Part shown: piece after piece, positions 46,863-58,800 of the stretch | How positions within the stretch are numbered: the stretch's first letter is position 1 | Layout: each line of letters opens with the position of its first letter | From: Allantophomopsis cytisporea | Lineage: Eukaryota > Ascomycota > Leotiomycetes > Phacidiales > Phacidiaceae | Direction of reading: 5' to 3' | Assembly: GCA_024752435.1 (NCBI GenBank) | Contig: CP103037.1 | Location: 806,001-870,000 of the forward strand | Length of the DNA stretch: 64,000 nt | Notes under the pieces: model-generated | The model's database searches: none | Told to the model about the DNA's origin: nothing | Seen by the model: only the letters and a program-made list of their open reading frames with translations | Position numbers and translations under genes: made by a program

Positions 46863-47539
46863 ATATCTGTTCTAAGACTGTTAGATCTTGGTGGTTGGAT
46901 GGCGTGCGGGGACGTACTGGGGGTGTTATGGGGGGCGGTTTGTTGCGCATGGTGAGGTTGTATGGTCTTGGGGAGCGGGAGCGCATTAGGTTGGTGTATT
47001 GTCTTTTTATGAGGGAAGATGTTGCTGAGGATGTTGGGGGAAGCAGAAGAGTGCCTTTTATATGTGGAAGATGATGGGTGTTTGGTCATCGATCGTATGA
47101 GAGCGGTTCACTTCCTTCGAGACAATTGCTTTGTCTTGCACATTATTGGTAGTATCGGTGTTTGAATGACGACGTTCTTTTGTCAACAGTGAGGAAAGGC
47201 TCGAAGGTCTTTTTGGCTTACGTTTGGTATGTTTCTTATACGTCCTGAGACTTGAATGATTTTTATGTCGAGAGCTTTCATGGTTGCTCCATCATTCGAA
47301 ACAAAACAGTGATGTCTCACTATCTGACAAAGAATTAGACGTATAATAAATAATGACTTGTTACATTACTATGATCTCAAGTTCTCGAAGACCCTGAATG
47401 TATGGGAAATGAGAGGAGTTAGGAATCGCCCGCTTGTGATATTTGCAATGAATTAGCACAGTATATACATTTAGCTTAGCAGCTTATTGCAAGCATATCT
47501 AGAGGTAGTAGATATAGCGTTGTATTAAGTCTATGTACT
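46863..47539. other. Intergenic stretch
   Basis: It probably contains the unresolved 5' end and promoter of the tail-anchored gene and the 3' side of cnxE. No other gene was seen. Confidence 0.5.
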
Positions 47540-49689
47540 TTACATACTGTCAAATTCACTTGCAATCCTTCCCATAACCAATGCTGTAACCTTTTGTCCC
47601 TGCTTCATTGGTACCGTGTCAACGGGCAAGCACAAGAGGGCATTGGCACTCTTGAAACTTCCCACCTTCGAACTGCGCTGGCCACCTGTACTGCTGGCAT
47701 ATAAGATTCCATCCTTTCCAACAGTTACTATCGCACGATGATACTCGGCTCTCTGAGGATCAAGGGTGATCTCGTGCGACAACGTGACTATGACTTGAGG
47801 TAGTCCAGCAGGCACAACTCCTGCCGAGAAGTGCAAAGATGGCAATACAAAGAGATGCAAAGTGACAATCGCAGAAGCTGGATTGCCAGGCAGCGAGAAT
47901 ATAACCTTCTCCACCCTTTCGCCCGCATTGTTCTTGACAGGTATAGTAGCAAATGTAGTAGGCTTTCCAGGCTTCATAGCAACCCTGCCGAAATGGATGG
48001 TGCCACCAAGAGAACGTTCAATAGTCGGCTTCAGAAGATCCAGTTCTCCCATGGAAACGCCGCCAGTCGTGATGACTACATCTACCTTGCGGAGCGCATC
48101 ACGTAGCGTCTCTTCCAGGGCCCCAGATTTATCACTTGCAATGCCGAGATCGATAACTTCATAGCCCCAGCCTTGAACAGCAGCCATAACTGTAGGTCGA
48201 TTGCAGTCGCGTACTTCACCCAGTCGCAAGGCCTCAGGCCGATCATGTTGGACGATCTCGTCGCCAGTGGATAGGACACCGACTATAGGTTTCTTGTACA
48301 CCTGGACCTCTGCTCTGCCTACAGAAGCTAGAAGACCAAGTTCTCCTCCCGTAGCTGAGATGCGTTCCCCTTTACGGAGTATGGTTGCCCCAGCTTCGAT
48401 GTCGCTGCCGACTTCGCGAACATTCTGGCCTGGCTTGACCTTATCGGCAAGAATTTCGACTTCCATCTCTTCGCGCCCATCCTCCGTCATTTTCTTCAAG
48501 ATGGTGTCCTCGACCATGACGACCGAGGTTGCACCTGGCGGCAAGGGAGCGCCGGTGGTTATCCGTGCGATCTGACCTGCTTTGAGCTCTGGGATCTGTC
48601 CGGGCGCTGCATGTGAGATTGAAGCTACTGGAAACGTTCCTTTTGAGCTGGATCCATCTTCTGGGGCTATCACAGCATAGCCGTCGACGATACTAGCACG
48701 GTAGGCAGGTACGGCTTCAGTGGCGCCAACGTCTTCAGCCAATACAGAACCAACTATCGAGCCATCAACTTTAGTGTTAACATCTTGTGGAGAAGGCGTG
48801 TGCTGCTTAATCAAACTCAGAGCTTCTGGAACAGTAAGCATTGGATATGGCGACTCTCTGTATCGTCGACTAGCTCCTTGGCTTGGGTCATTCGACTGAG
48901 GATTCTCGCTGGGGGTAGTATGTCTAACTGGCATCGCATGACCGTGCCCGTGAGAATGGCCATGATCGTGACCATGGGAGTGGCCGTGAGAGTGCCCATG
49001 AGAATGGCCATGACTATCATGTTTAGAAGTGCCTGAACTCACACCAGCCTCCTTCTCCAGCTTCTTCACTCCACCTGAATGTAGAGTCCGTGAGTCAGCC
49101 CCGGCGGCTTGAACACAGGCATGTGGTAGCAGTTTCAGAACAGCTTGAAGGTTCTCTTTTGCACCCTTGGGAGAGCCTGGTAACGTGATGATAATAGTCT
49201 TATTCCGCACACCAGCAACTGGTCTCGACATCAACGCAACTGCAAGAAGTAAGCATGTGACATCAATTTATTGGGAGAGATCTAACATGGAGTAACTTCC
49301 AGTGAAGCAGCCAGCATACCGTGGACCAGTCCAGGAGCATGACGATGAATCAATGGCGTAATAGCCTAAACAAGTCAGTGAGAACGTACGTTCAATGCTC
49401 TTATGGCTCTGCCACATACCTCTGGAGTGTTATCAAAGGTAGCAAAGCCCGTTCCACCTGTAGAAATAATCAAGTTTACAGGATCTTCTCTGTCAGCCCA
49501 TTGCATGATAATCAGCTGAATATCCGTAACATTATCACCGACAATCTTGGTTTCCACCACTTCCCAATTATCACCCCCATCTTTTGCGAATGTATCTTTG
49601 AGAATATCTCCGGAACTATCCGCCGAAGGGTCCTTAGCCGCCGTGGTTGATACCACGAGAATGGCAGCCTTTAGCTTGGAGTTTGACAT
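47540..49689 (-). CDS. cnxE: Molybdenum cofactor biosynthesis protein, MogA-MoeA fusion (gephyrin/Cnx1 type)
   Basis: Seen: starts at 49689 (MSNSKLKAAILVV). The G (MogA) domain spans exons 1-3 with LIISTGGTGF, then AITPLIHRHAPGLVHGMLAASLEVTPFALMSRPVAGVR across two introns. A His/Gly/Ser linker of about 27 residues (HGHSHGHSHG... type) near residue 195 separates it from the E (MoeA) domain, which has VPAYRASIVDGYAV, ITTGAPLPPGAT, STGDEI, VITTGGVSMGELD, MKPGKPTTFATI and SLPGNPASAIV. It stops at 47540. Known: fungal CnxE adenylates molybdopterin (G domain) and inserts molybdate (E domain), supplying nitrate reductase and others. Domain order G then E matches gephyrin and is opposite to plant Cnx1. 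The His-rich linker could bind metal ions. Confidence 0.94.
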
Positions 49690-50243
49690 TTTATTGCATA
49701 GGTCTTGGTGTGTTTGGTTGTAAACTGGTCGCTGTCAACTCAACAATCACGTTAATATTGACGATGTCGTTCTACCGAATTCGGGCTTTATCTAGCGTAT
49801 CGCCGACGACTGCGAAGGTGAGGATATTCCATCACCGAATACAAAGATTTACAAGGGATAGTTTACAATGATCCTTTCGACTGGAAATACTTGGTACATA
49901 TATCCTTTGTATCAACGACAGGCCATCCAACATTTGTTTCATAGAAATCTGTCAATATGATCACAAGTACGGCAATGCCATAAAATTATACTGCCCGGTA
50001 GCTAACCGCCTTCATAGAACTGCAGTATTTTGTATAAGCATACAGCGCCGAATATACAGCTATATACGGCACTGTTTTTGGTAACATTTGCTGCAAACCG
50101 AACATCATCAGATATCCTTTCCATCCACAACGCCATAATCTTGTAGGTTGCAAATGCCTTCCTTAAAGTACACAACATCCTCTCCCAAACGCCAATCCTG
50201 ATATATTCTAAGGACAATAATTATCCTCCGCTCGAAGTAGCCA
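49690..50243. other. Intergenic stretch
   Basis: No gene was seen. It contains the promoter of cnxE and the 3' flank of eaf6. Confidence 0.55.
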
Positions 50244-50840
50244 TTATTTCCTTGCAACACTAAAATTCGTCCTCTTCTTCCCATCCTTTGAATCCGTCTC
50301 ACTATCCTCTCCATTCTTCTTCACTTTCTTTAGTGGTCCACCAATACGATTTGCACTCGTCGCAGACGTAGGTGTAGCATGATTTGAGCCCGGGTCCTTG
50401 ACAAACGTACTTGATTGGGGCGTAGGCGCATTTGTTCCATAAGCAGAACTTGGTGCTGGCGAATCCTACATTCATAAATAGATCAGCATTCTATACTTAT
50501 TACTCGTAGCCTGGAAACATACCCCGTTTGTAGTAAGTACTGGCCTACTGAAAACCCTATCCATTTCACTGACAGCGGCTTTCCTGCGACCTGCCGGATT
50601 GGCAGAGGCATTTGTACCCTTCACATAATTATCGAACCCTTTGATAATGTTTCCCGCAGGTGTATCCTCCAAATATTGTGTTTCGGCTTTGTAAATGCTG
50701 TCTTCGAGATTATTGAGAGCGCGTTCGAGTTGTCGTCGTTTGGCAATTGATTCATGCAGGTCTCGTCGCTGCTTCTCGTAGTAGGGCATTCCACGTGCTG
50801 CATCATCTTTGGCGCCATTTTTGTTGTTTATATCCGCCAT
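50244..50840 (-). CDS. eaf6: NuA4 acetyltransferase subunit EAF6
   Basis: Seen: ATG at 50840 opens MADINNKNGAKDD; the core is LHESIAKRRQLERALNNLEDSIYKAETQYLEDTPAGNIIKGFDNYVKG, a coiled coil followed by the conserved GNIIKGFD motif. After AAVSEMDRVFS a GTATGT intron leads to a Ser/Pro/Thr-rich tail ending at 50244 after a basic KKVKKNG and FSVARK. Length about 177 residues is normal. Known: Eaf6 is a small subunit of the NuA4 (Esa1/Tip60) and related MYST acetyltransferase complexes, acting on chromatin in the nucleus. The tail with S-x-R and KK patches may carry a nuclear signal. Confidence 0.93.
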
Positions 50841-51586
50841 AATGGGGACAGTTTTGGCTGATTTCTGAGCCAGAACACTGTAGGGGAGCGGATGTATCTG
50901 TGAGCCTTTGGTTCTCAGTAATACCTGCTGCTGTTGTGTGAAAGGTATATGCGCCGTGAGTAGGTTTCGTGGATGAAAGACGATGAGCACAATCAGAGGA
51001 CTCGAACTCTTGACTGGAATGTCACACTCGTCTACGTTTTACCGTGGCAGTGTCTCAAGACTTGGGTAAGAAATTGAAAGTATTGTTGAATAATTAAGAA
51101 GTCTAAGTGCTCTTTCGCATGCGCCTGAACTGTATTTACAACAAGCGATATCTAGACGAAAGGCTGCGTCGACAAGGCTACAGACACGGCTGGGACGAAT
51201 TTGATATGTGATTTTGCATGTGACAAAAACCAACATGATTTGAAAGAAAAAATATTTCATGATTATCTCGCAATGAAAGCAAATGGGCGGAATATATGAT
51301 AGAGAGTTATGTGGTAGGGAGGTCAAATCGTGCAACAAGTCCTTGGACACCAAGCATTAATTGAGAGACTTGACATCAACATGTTTCGAAAACAAGCAGG
51401 GACTCGGTATTTGCTTTCTTAAGTTTGGATTTCAATAGATCAAGTTCATTTTTGTTGCGAAGTTAGGCATAGATTCAAAATTGATACTAATGAGTGTGTA
51501 TATGAAAGTTCATAGTGAGTATAGCCAAGCCATGAATAGCCACTTAGCGGCCACAAGCCCAGATTGAGATAGCTATCAAGTCTAAC
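50841..51586. other. Intergenic stretch
   Basis: No gene was recognised. A B-box-like GTTCGAGTCC occurs on the minus strand near 51000, but no tRNA can be folded around it. Confidence 0.5.
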
Positions 51587-52821
51587 TCAAGCCTTGATAG
51601 CAGAAGTCAAACGTTGAAAGCCTCCATCTTCAGCGACCTTCTTCTGTAATTGTACCATACGCTTCTGATCACCAGTAGGATCAGCTGAATCGCCATCTAG
51701 TTCCCATTCCAAGTACTCGTTGGTGTAGTTAGACACAAAGTCCTCACTCAAAACACCGAGTCTCTTGCCGTACTTTGTGACTTTATTCCAGTCGCGTTGC
51801 ACGTTCTTCAGATCCTTGCTGAAGTAAGCATAGGAACGCTCAAAGATCTTGCGGTTGACAGGGGTGGCCATCTGGGGCTTAATATCAATGTATGTCTTGT
51901 ATGCCTCAGCTGGTGAACCAATGACATAGTCTGTAGCCTTCTTGACGGCGCGCATGAAACGCTTGATCTTGTCAGGGTTCGCTGCGATGAAATTGTCGTT
52001 TGCTAATGGCAGATAAGTAAATGCTTACTATGTTAAACATTGGGAGAAATACCGATATAGAGGATGGAGCAGAAGCAGCAACATCCGAGTTCAGCAAGCT
52101 CATCGATACGAAGCATCTGGACGTCAGATCTTGAACGTCCTTGGCTAGCGAGCCATTCTTCGAGCTCGACCATCTGGACGTTCTCAAGTCCGATGCCAGC
52201 ATCAATACTGCCTTCGACGATGGCCTTGGAAACATTCATACCGCATCGTACAGCAGTATACTCATCTGGTGTCATTCCATAATGTCTGGTAAGTTCATCG
52301 ATCTGGATCTTTCCAAACTCGCCGACATAGCCAATTCGCTTGCCTTTCAGGGACGTAAAATCGGTAGTAATGCCACTGTCCTTGAGGTAAACAACACCGG
52401 TAAAAGGCTCATCGAGGAGGGAGCCAATTGAGGTGACTGGAAAGTTACGGGCTTTGGCCTGTGTAGATATGTAAGCACAGGAGGCTTATAGATATCAAGA
52501 AGTCTACTTACAACAAGAGTATGAATCATAGCCTTGAATCCCATATCAACCTTGCCAGAACCAATGATCTCAGTGACGTCTACAAATTCATTAACAAACA
52601 TTTAGCTTTGAAGTCAGGCGACTATAATCTTACCACTCGGATCATTTGGCTCAAGGAGAGCAACTTTGATGCCTTGTTCCTCGAAATATCCAAGCTTTTG
52701 AGCCAGATAGACAGGAGCATGGTAAGGTGTAGCATGCCTACCAATCGTTAGTCTGTTTTCAGATCACAATCACCAATTAGCGTTACCAGTTCATCAAGAA
52801 CGTGATCTTATCAGTCGACAT
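51587..52821 (-). CDS. thi5: THI5/NMT1-type HMP-P synthase (thiamine pyrimidine biosynthesis)
   Basis: Seen: five exons start at 52821 (MSTDKITFLMNW, exon 1 to 52787) and splice to HATPYHAPVYLAQKLGYFEEQGI, then DVTEIIGSGKVDMGFKAMIHTLV, then AKARNFPVTSIGSLLDEPFTGVVYL and onward to ELGCCCFCSILYI, and last ANDNFIAANPDKIKRFM to the stop at 51587. GFKAMIHTL contains the lysine that binds PLP and the histidine consumed as substrate. CCCFC is the diagnostic iron-linked cysteine motif. Known: Thi5 makes 4-amino-5-hydroxymethyl-2-methylpyrimidine phosphate from PLP and its own active-site histidine, a single-turnover suicide reaction in the cytosol. Regulation: a TPP riboswitch lies in the 5' UTR intron. 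All key residues are present. Confidence 0.96.
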
Positions 52822-52836
52822 CTTGAAGAGGTAAAT

Positions 52837-53041
52837 CTAAATGCTCATGAGTTCACGATCAATAGAGGAGGGGAAGCATGTCCTTTCGCTAGAATTATCT
52901 AGATCAAGTTCATGAACGGTATATTCTCAGACTCTTCCCAACAGTTCTTCTATCTGCCCTCTCCCTGTAGCATACAGAGGTGGAAGGAGACGAAAAACAT
53001 CAGTTGGGTTGAGACACCCGCCATGCTTTGAGCTACGTTAC
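52837..53041 (-). other. 5' UTR intron of thi5 containing the aptamer
   Basis: A GTAACG donor at 53041 (exon end AAG) lies 15 nt before the aptamer and a GCATTTAG acceptor at 52837 lies 39 nt after it. The start codon of thi5 is 16 nt further. A 24-codon upstream frame begins at the ATG of the P1/P2 strand (53024) and ends at 52950, inside the aptamer, so retention of the intron would place a uORF before thi5. Splice sites are inferred by eye. Confidence 0.7.
52876..53026 (-). promoter_or_regulatory. TPP riboswitch (THI-box aptamer) in 5' UTR intron of thi5
   Basis: Seen on the minus strand: P1 partners GCATG (53022-53026) and CATGC (52876-52880). Between them are GGCGGGTGTC, a long P3 region, CTGAGA (52925-52930), ATATACC, and the 3' sensor block GAACTTGATCTAGATAATTC followed by TAGCGAAAGGA. 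These match the THI-box consensus CUGAGA...ACC...GAACCUGAUC...GCGAAGGGA. P3 is extended to about 80 nt, as in filamentous fungi. Known: in Neurospora crassa NMT1, TPP binding changes splicing of a 5' UTR intron and lowers expression. Here the aptamer sits inside such an intron. Confidence 0.93.
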
Positions 53042-53042
53042 C

Positions 53043-55880
53043 TTGATCTGAAGATTGATTCATGGCGTAAGGTTCCATGATGCTGGAACGTACTGTATGC
53101 GAGTATCGTTCTGGGAGAAGAAAATCAATAATTGAGAAATTGATTCAATAACCAAAGGATAGAGAATTGTAGATTGAGATGTCAGAGACAGATGAGTTGT
53201 GAGAAATGAGAAGTAGGAAGGATACGGATGCTTCAGTGATTAAATAATCCGTGTACCCCGCACACATGCAAATGCAACACGGTGTTACATACTTTACTTT
53301 TGTTCGATCTCCGATTCCGTCTTGAGAGAATTATGTCAATGGAGAGTTGATCAGCTGTTTGAGGCGGACTACTGAGCTCCGGTAATGTTCATATGCGAGA
53401 TCCTACAAGAGCCGGCCGTGACTAGAGGCGCGAATCGCTAGCAACTAAGATCCTGCCGGCCGCACTTCATGAGAGGCCTTGCATAAGATCGATTGTTTTA
53501 CACTCTACTAACCTGGCAAAACCTGAACCGCTCCTTTGGACTGTTTGCACATCCATTTCTCTAGGCTTCAGTTTTGATATTCACTAATACCTAGACGTAA
53601 AAAGAAATGAAAGACTCAATACGTCATCAAATGAAGAGATTAAAGCAAAGACAAATAGAAATCTGTAATATATAATCACATCAGCCTATTGGCCTGTCTT
53701 GTTAATCAATTCATTTATATAAGCAATTAATTCAGTAATTCAAACACGTATATAACATAATAGCCCTTTTTCTTGAGCAAAGGCACTCAATAATAACTAT
53801 TGATAAAACTTCACTAGAAAGCATGTAATTTGAGTACTACTTAGAATATAGGTATTTGATAATCAAGTAATTCAAATAAAATATGCATCTAGCATGTACT
53901 TAGTACTAGCTTAATAATCGTAATATATAAACTGAGTAGTTTCACTGTTGATTGTAGTTGCAGATGGTCGAATTTATATTTTCAAGCATTGATCACTTGA
54001 ATTTCCATAATATATAATGCGGAATTATACTTTATAGCTTTCAGAACCTCGTTGCAGACAACATTCCTCCTATAGGCAAACCAGAGGTCTTTTACAGGAT
54101 TACTTGAAGTTATAAATAGGAAAGCGCTCTCCTGGAAATTCAACTCTTCCCAATAGTTCTGCTTTTTTCTCTTCTTTCTTTTTCTTGGCAAGCTGACTTG
54201 ATATGTGAAAGCCATTATGCCAATGTACACTAATACCCTTCAAAGCAGCTTTTCTTTCCTTCAATTAGATATATCAGATCTATCTTTAGCTAAAGCGAGT
54301 TTACAGCTAGATATCAGTCATTGTAGTAAAGACCTGATCAATGATAATAGCTATTACGGGTGCTTGTCCCATATGCTTGAGGGCAGAACAGTTTAATTGA
54401 GGCAGTATTGTGTTTTTACTCGGTACTTAAACAGTCTAGCCATCTATTTTGGTGCCAGTTATAAGATATTTTCGAAGTAATATCACAAATCTACCACAGG
54501 AGACCTAAGAAAGTAAAATCCATTCATAATTTAAACGCCTAAGAGCACTACAAGTCAGAATCAGATTGAAAGAATTCAGCGCGTATTGACGTGGAGTTTT
54601 GTTGGTTAGTTCCTTGCTTAATTTCAAGTGTATCAATCAGTAACTTGGACCGTTCTATGATACGCTGAGTACGGCAGTTCACGAGGCCTTATACATTCGA
54701 TTATGCCTCCTTCCCCCCTCCAAACCATACATTAAGCAATAAACATGCAGTCACTCCCAATAGAGCGCTCAAATAGCCGTATTCGGTGCCACACGCATAG
54801 CTAACATGGTGCTTCTACGCATCGCTGCGCACAAGCGCTCCACTGACCTGTCCACTAACGACCGAAGCTACACCTTTTTCGGCGAAAAAAAAAACGCTGA
54901 CAATCATGCCGGTCTCAATCGCAGGATGTGTCTTGCTTATAGGATCGACGGCACCAGACCAAGTCGAAGCAAAACCGCCAGCAAATATGTGTACGGAGTC
55001 AAGCGCCTTCTCTTGTCAATCCCAAAATATGTTGATACATATGGTCTCTGTCTCTGTAATTAGTAGTTACGCGGTAATAATTGTGTGTACGAATCTACTC
55101 AAATTGGCTAGCTAGACGATGAATGTTGATAAGGTATATATATATATATATATATGTCTCTTCAATCACTACATACATACAGCAGAACTTTCAATCTTTC
55201 ATCCATATACACTCCGAATACCAACAGTGCAATATCTCTTCCCACAGCACAAGATCGAACTTCCAGGAACTGCGTTACGTGTAGGGCGCATGTATACACT
55301 GAGCTACTACTGATTGGGTACTGAGTATATGGCATACGCACTGAGCACATCACTCACTAATTGAGCACAAGGTGCACTGCTACTACTGGACACCGAATGT
55401 AGTCAGTCTGGTCACCCTACGAGGTTCAGTGACTATATAAAGCCTAGGCATTCTATGAATCTCAATTCTATAAGGTGCGGTCATCCCGAACTCCAGGGAG
55501 TGTACTATCTACCTTACCAATTTAACATCGCGAGATTGATAAACATGAACTCCCAATTGCACTCTTAATTGCGTTTCCATTGACTCCCGCATTGCACTTC
55601 AACGACGCACTTCACCTCTATTTTTGCATCCTTGTTTTATGATGAGCCTCATGATCGTTCTCCGGAGTCCAGCATGTAGCTTATATAAGCATTAATAGTT
55701 GGCTATCTATTGGCAAATTTAAGCGCCTGTAACACAGCCTCATTTCCTGAGAGCCTTCCATTCATAGACTTAGCCGCTTACCCTGTATTTGAGATCACTT
55801 CGAAAACCTCGTAAAGCATTTAGTTGTTCCACCAAGTACGATCTTAGTCGATTACCTTGGATTCCTAGTCCGAATACCAG
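53043..55880. other. AT-rich gene-free region
   Basis: About 2.8 kb without a recognisable gene. 53,550-54,560 is strongly AT-rich with many TATA, TAAT and AATTA words. A (TA)n run lies at 55134-55155. It could be a decayed, RIP-mutated repeat; no terminal repeats or transposase remains could be identified by eye. Confidence 0.55.
55134..55155. repeat. (TA)n microsatellite
   Basis: About eleven TA copies seen directly. Confidence 0.9.
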
Positions 55881-58800
55881 ATGTCGGACGAGGCTGCGAC
55901 GGGCCGAAGCGCCCCCAATCCGTCTGCAAATCGAATGAGGTTTCGCTTCCGAGGGTGGCGGCGCAACAGGAGGAATGCGCCATCTACCGTCAGAAATACT
56001 CACACGCTTGATGATTTGGAACATCAGCCTTTGCGAGGCCATACTACGGCCCAGTCACAAGTGGATAGGACTGCTATCCCACAAGCCTCAGTAGTCGATG
56101 TAGAGCCATCAGATGAGGGGCAAGTCATCCAAGAGCAAGGGGAACCTCAAGCGGCACCATCGATTGCTGAATTGTGGGATGAGGCTTGGAAAGATTTAGA
56201 TCCTACTTTGGCTAAGGCCTATAAGGATTACATTGATAAAGAGTCTCATAATGTTGCAGCTGGCCCAGGTTCAGCACAAAAAACGGCGACGTCATCTTCG
56301 CGACTGGACAATACACAATTACTAGAGCTGCTCCAGGAGAAGACTAAGGAGCTTGAAGACGACAAATGGAAATTCAATTTTAAAGGGAACGAGTTTGGTG
56401 TCAAAGACATAATTGCTCCTGTAGTAGGCGTTGTAGAGTGGGCGAAAGAATACATAGGGACAGCTGCTAACGCTTCACCCTACACGTCTGTTGCTTGGAC
56501 GGGGGTGTCTCTAATCCTCCCGGTGAGTAGCTTGGTAGCCTTATCTTCGTAATTCTTACAGATTATTTCTGCTATTTGAATCATTAGGAGAGAGGGGAGG
56601 AAACATACCTGAATTCTCGACTGATCACTCCAGTTACTTCTGAATCCCGACAAGCAAGATGTTGCTCGTGCGAAAGGACTTGAGAAGGTTGCAAGCCTGT
56701 TACGGAAATGTACTATCAGGGAAGAAGTCTACAGATGTAGATATGAGTACGGGAAACAAGACGCTTCGAAAGCCTTTTCGCCAGTACACGAAGCTTACAG
56801 AAAGGAGGTCAGGAAGCTTTATACTTCGATACTTAAATTTGAAGCTACCTGCCTTCAGTATCTCTTGAAGAACTCTACTCTTAGAGTTGCCCATGACATC
56901 TTCGCCTGGCACGATTGGGATGGATTATTGGCTCATATTTGGGAGCAGGACACTATCTTGGAAGGACTTGAGAAGCAATTCGAGAATTTCAAGCTTCAAG
57001 AGGAGTGGGAACAGAAAATTCTCTTACATAAAGAGCAGATAGAGGCCCTGAATTTGATCGGAAGAGAATCAACTCGCCTCAGAAAACGAATTGCGGAAGC
57101 TCAGAGAGACTCGGAACGTATTCAGCTGCTCAACTGGCTTTGTAGCATCGATCCGTCATCAAACTACAACTCTGCACGGAAAGTCCATGAACCCTCAACG
57201 GGGGATTGGCTTGTCAAGGAGAATACGAATTACCAGACGTGGAAGAGCCTCCCTAACTCCTTCCTTTGGTTACATGGAAAAGGTTAGAAGTCTAAGAGAA
57301 TATAAGAAACTACATATGCTGATTTCTTGAATATAGCAGGAGCAGGGAAAACTGTCCTTAGGTAAGCGGCTATTTCTTTGATCTACAACTACATCTAAGT
57401 TGTGAAGCTCAGCTCTCAATCATATTTCGCCGAGTCCTGAGAATCGCAGAGTTTTAAAGAATCCCATGCAGTCCTGGATGTATTAAATGCTCTGCTTTAT
57501 TCTTAATTTGCTCTACCTTGCCCCTTAGTCCAGATACATGCTTCACAGAGGATCAGGATCTAATCTAATTCACATCCCAGTGCTTCAGCCATTTTTGACC
57601 TAGAAAATTTGGTTCTCTCAGATCCAAGTCATGCACTGGCATATTTCTACTTCAGCTTCAGTGATTCCGAAAAGCAAAACACCGACGAAATGCTTTGCTC
57701 AATCATCCGACAGTTATGTGCTGCTAGGCCCGATACGCCGAAAGCGCTGCTAGATCTTCGCAGCTATAAAGACAAGAATCACCGTCCGCATATCGATGAT
57801 CTTAAGAAGTCTACAACAGAAGTCTTACAGGGGTTCGGTCAAGTCTATATCGTTCTAGACGCGCTTGATGAATGTCCACTAGCAGAGCGGCAGCATGTGT
57901 TGGAGGCCATCAAGTTTATACGGAACCAAGAGATGGCTCCAGTTCACCTTCTCTGTACAAGTAGGAAAGAGTCTGATATCCATCGGAAATTCGAAGCATT
58001 CAATCAACTTCTTGAAGTCAACCTGGAGGACCTTAAGGCGAAAATGGACCATGATATTCGACTGTTCATTCACCAATGGATTATTAACTCCAAGTTCAAT
58101 TCAGGCGATGATAGGATCAAGGGGATGATCAAGGATACTCTAGTTGAAAAAGCAGATGGCATGTATGTATATTCATTTAATCAGGTCCCTCCCAAATCTG
58201 GGCATTCGAGTTCTGGAACCAGACTGACAAACTTAAGGTTCCGCTATGTTGCTTTGCAGTTAGACGTACTACGAGAATGCCAAACTTCGTCAGCTGCTGT
58301 TACTCGAGCCTTGGAAAATCTGCCAGACGGACTGGATAAAACATACGAGCGGATTCTTGAATGCTTGCCCGAACCAAGACAAAAACAAATCCTCCACTTG
58401 TTATCTTGGTTGGCCCTCTCTCAAAGGCCCCTAACCCTCGTTGAGCTTGCTGAGGCTACAGCAATAGATTCCACGGGAAAATTCGATCCCGAAGAGAGGC
58501 TTGGAAGGCCTGAAGATGTCCTTGACGATATCACTAGTCTTGTGACCGTCTTCTCGGAAGATAGGTGGTCCATTACCCGACAATTGAGTGAGGAACAGAT
58601 TTTTTGTGTCCGATTCGCGCATTTCTCAGTTCAAGAATATTTGAAATCGGAGCGAATCAAGACCGGCCCAGCACAAGGGTTCTCAATTAACAACAACTAT
58701 GCTAACGTACTCATTGCCAATGCTTGTCTTTGCTATCACATACAAGCCACTCAGGCCAACAAGCTATATAATCCCAATTTCATTAAACACGCGCATCAAG

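Noticed and set aside
50990..51060. tRNA gene on the minus strand, suggested by a B-box-like GTTCGAGTCC
   Set aside because: The T-stem does not pair and no matching acceptor stem or A-box is found upstream.
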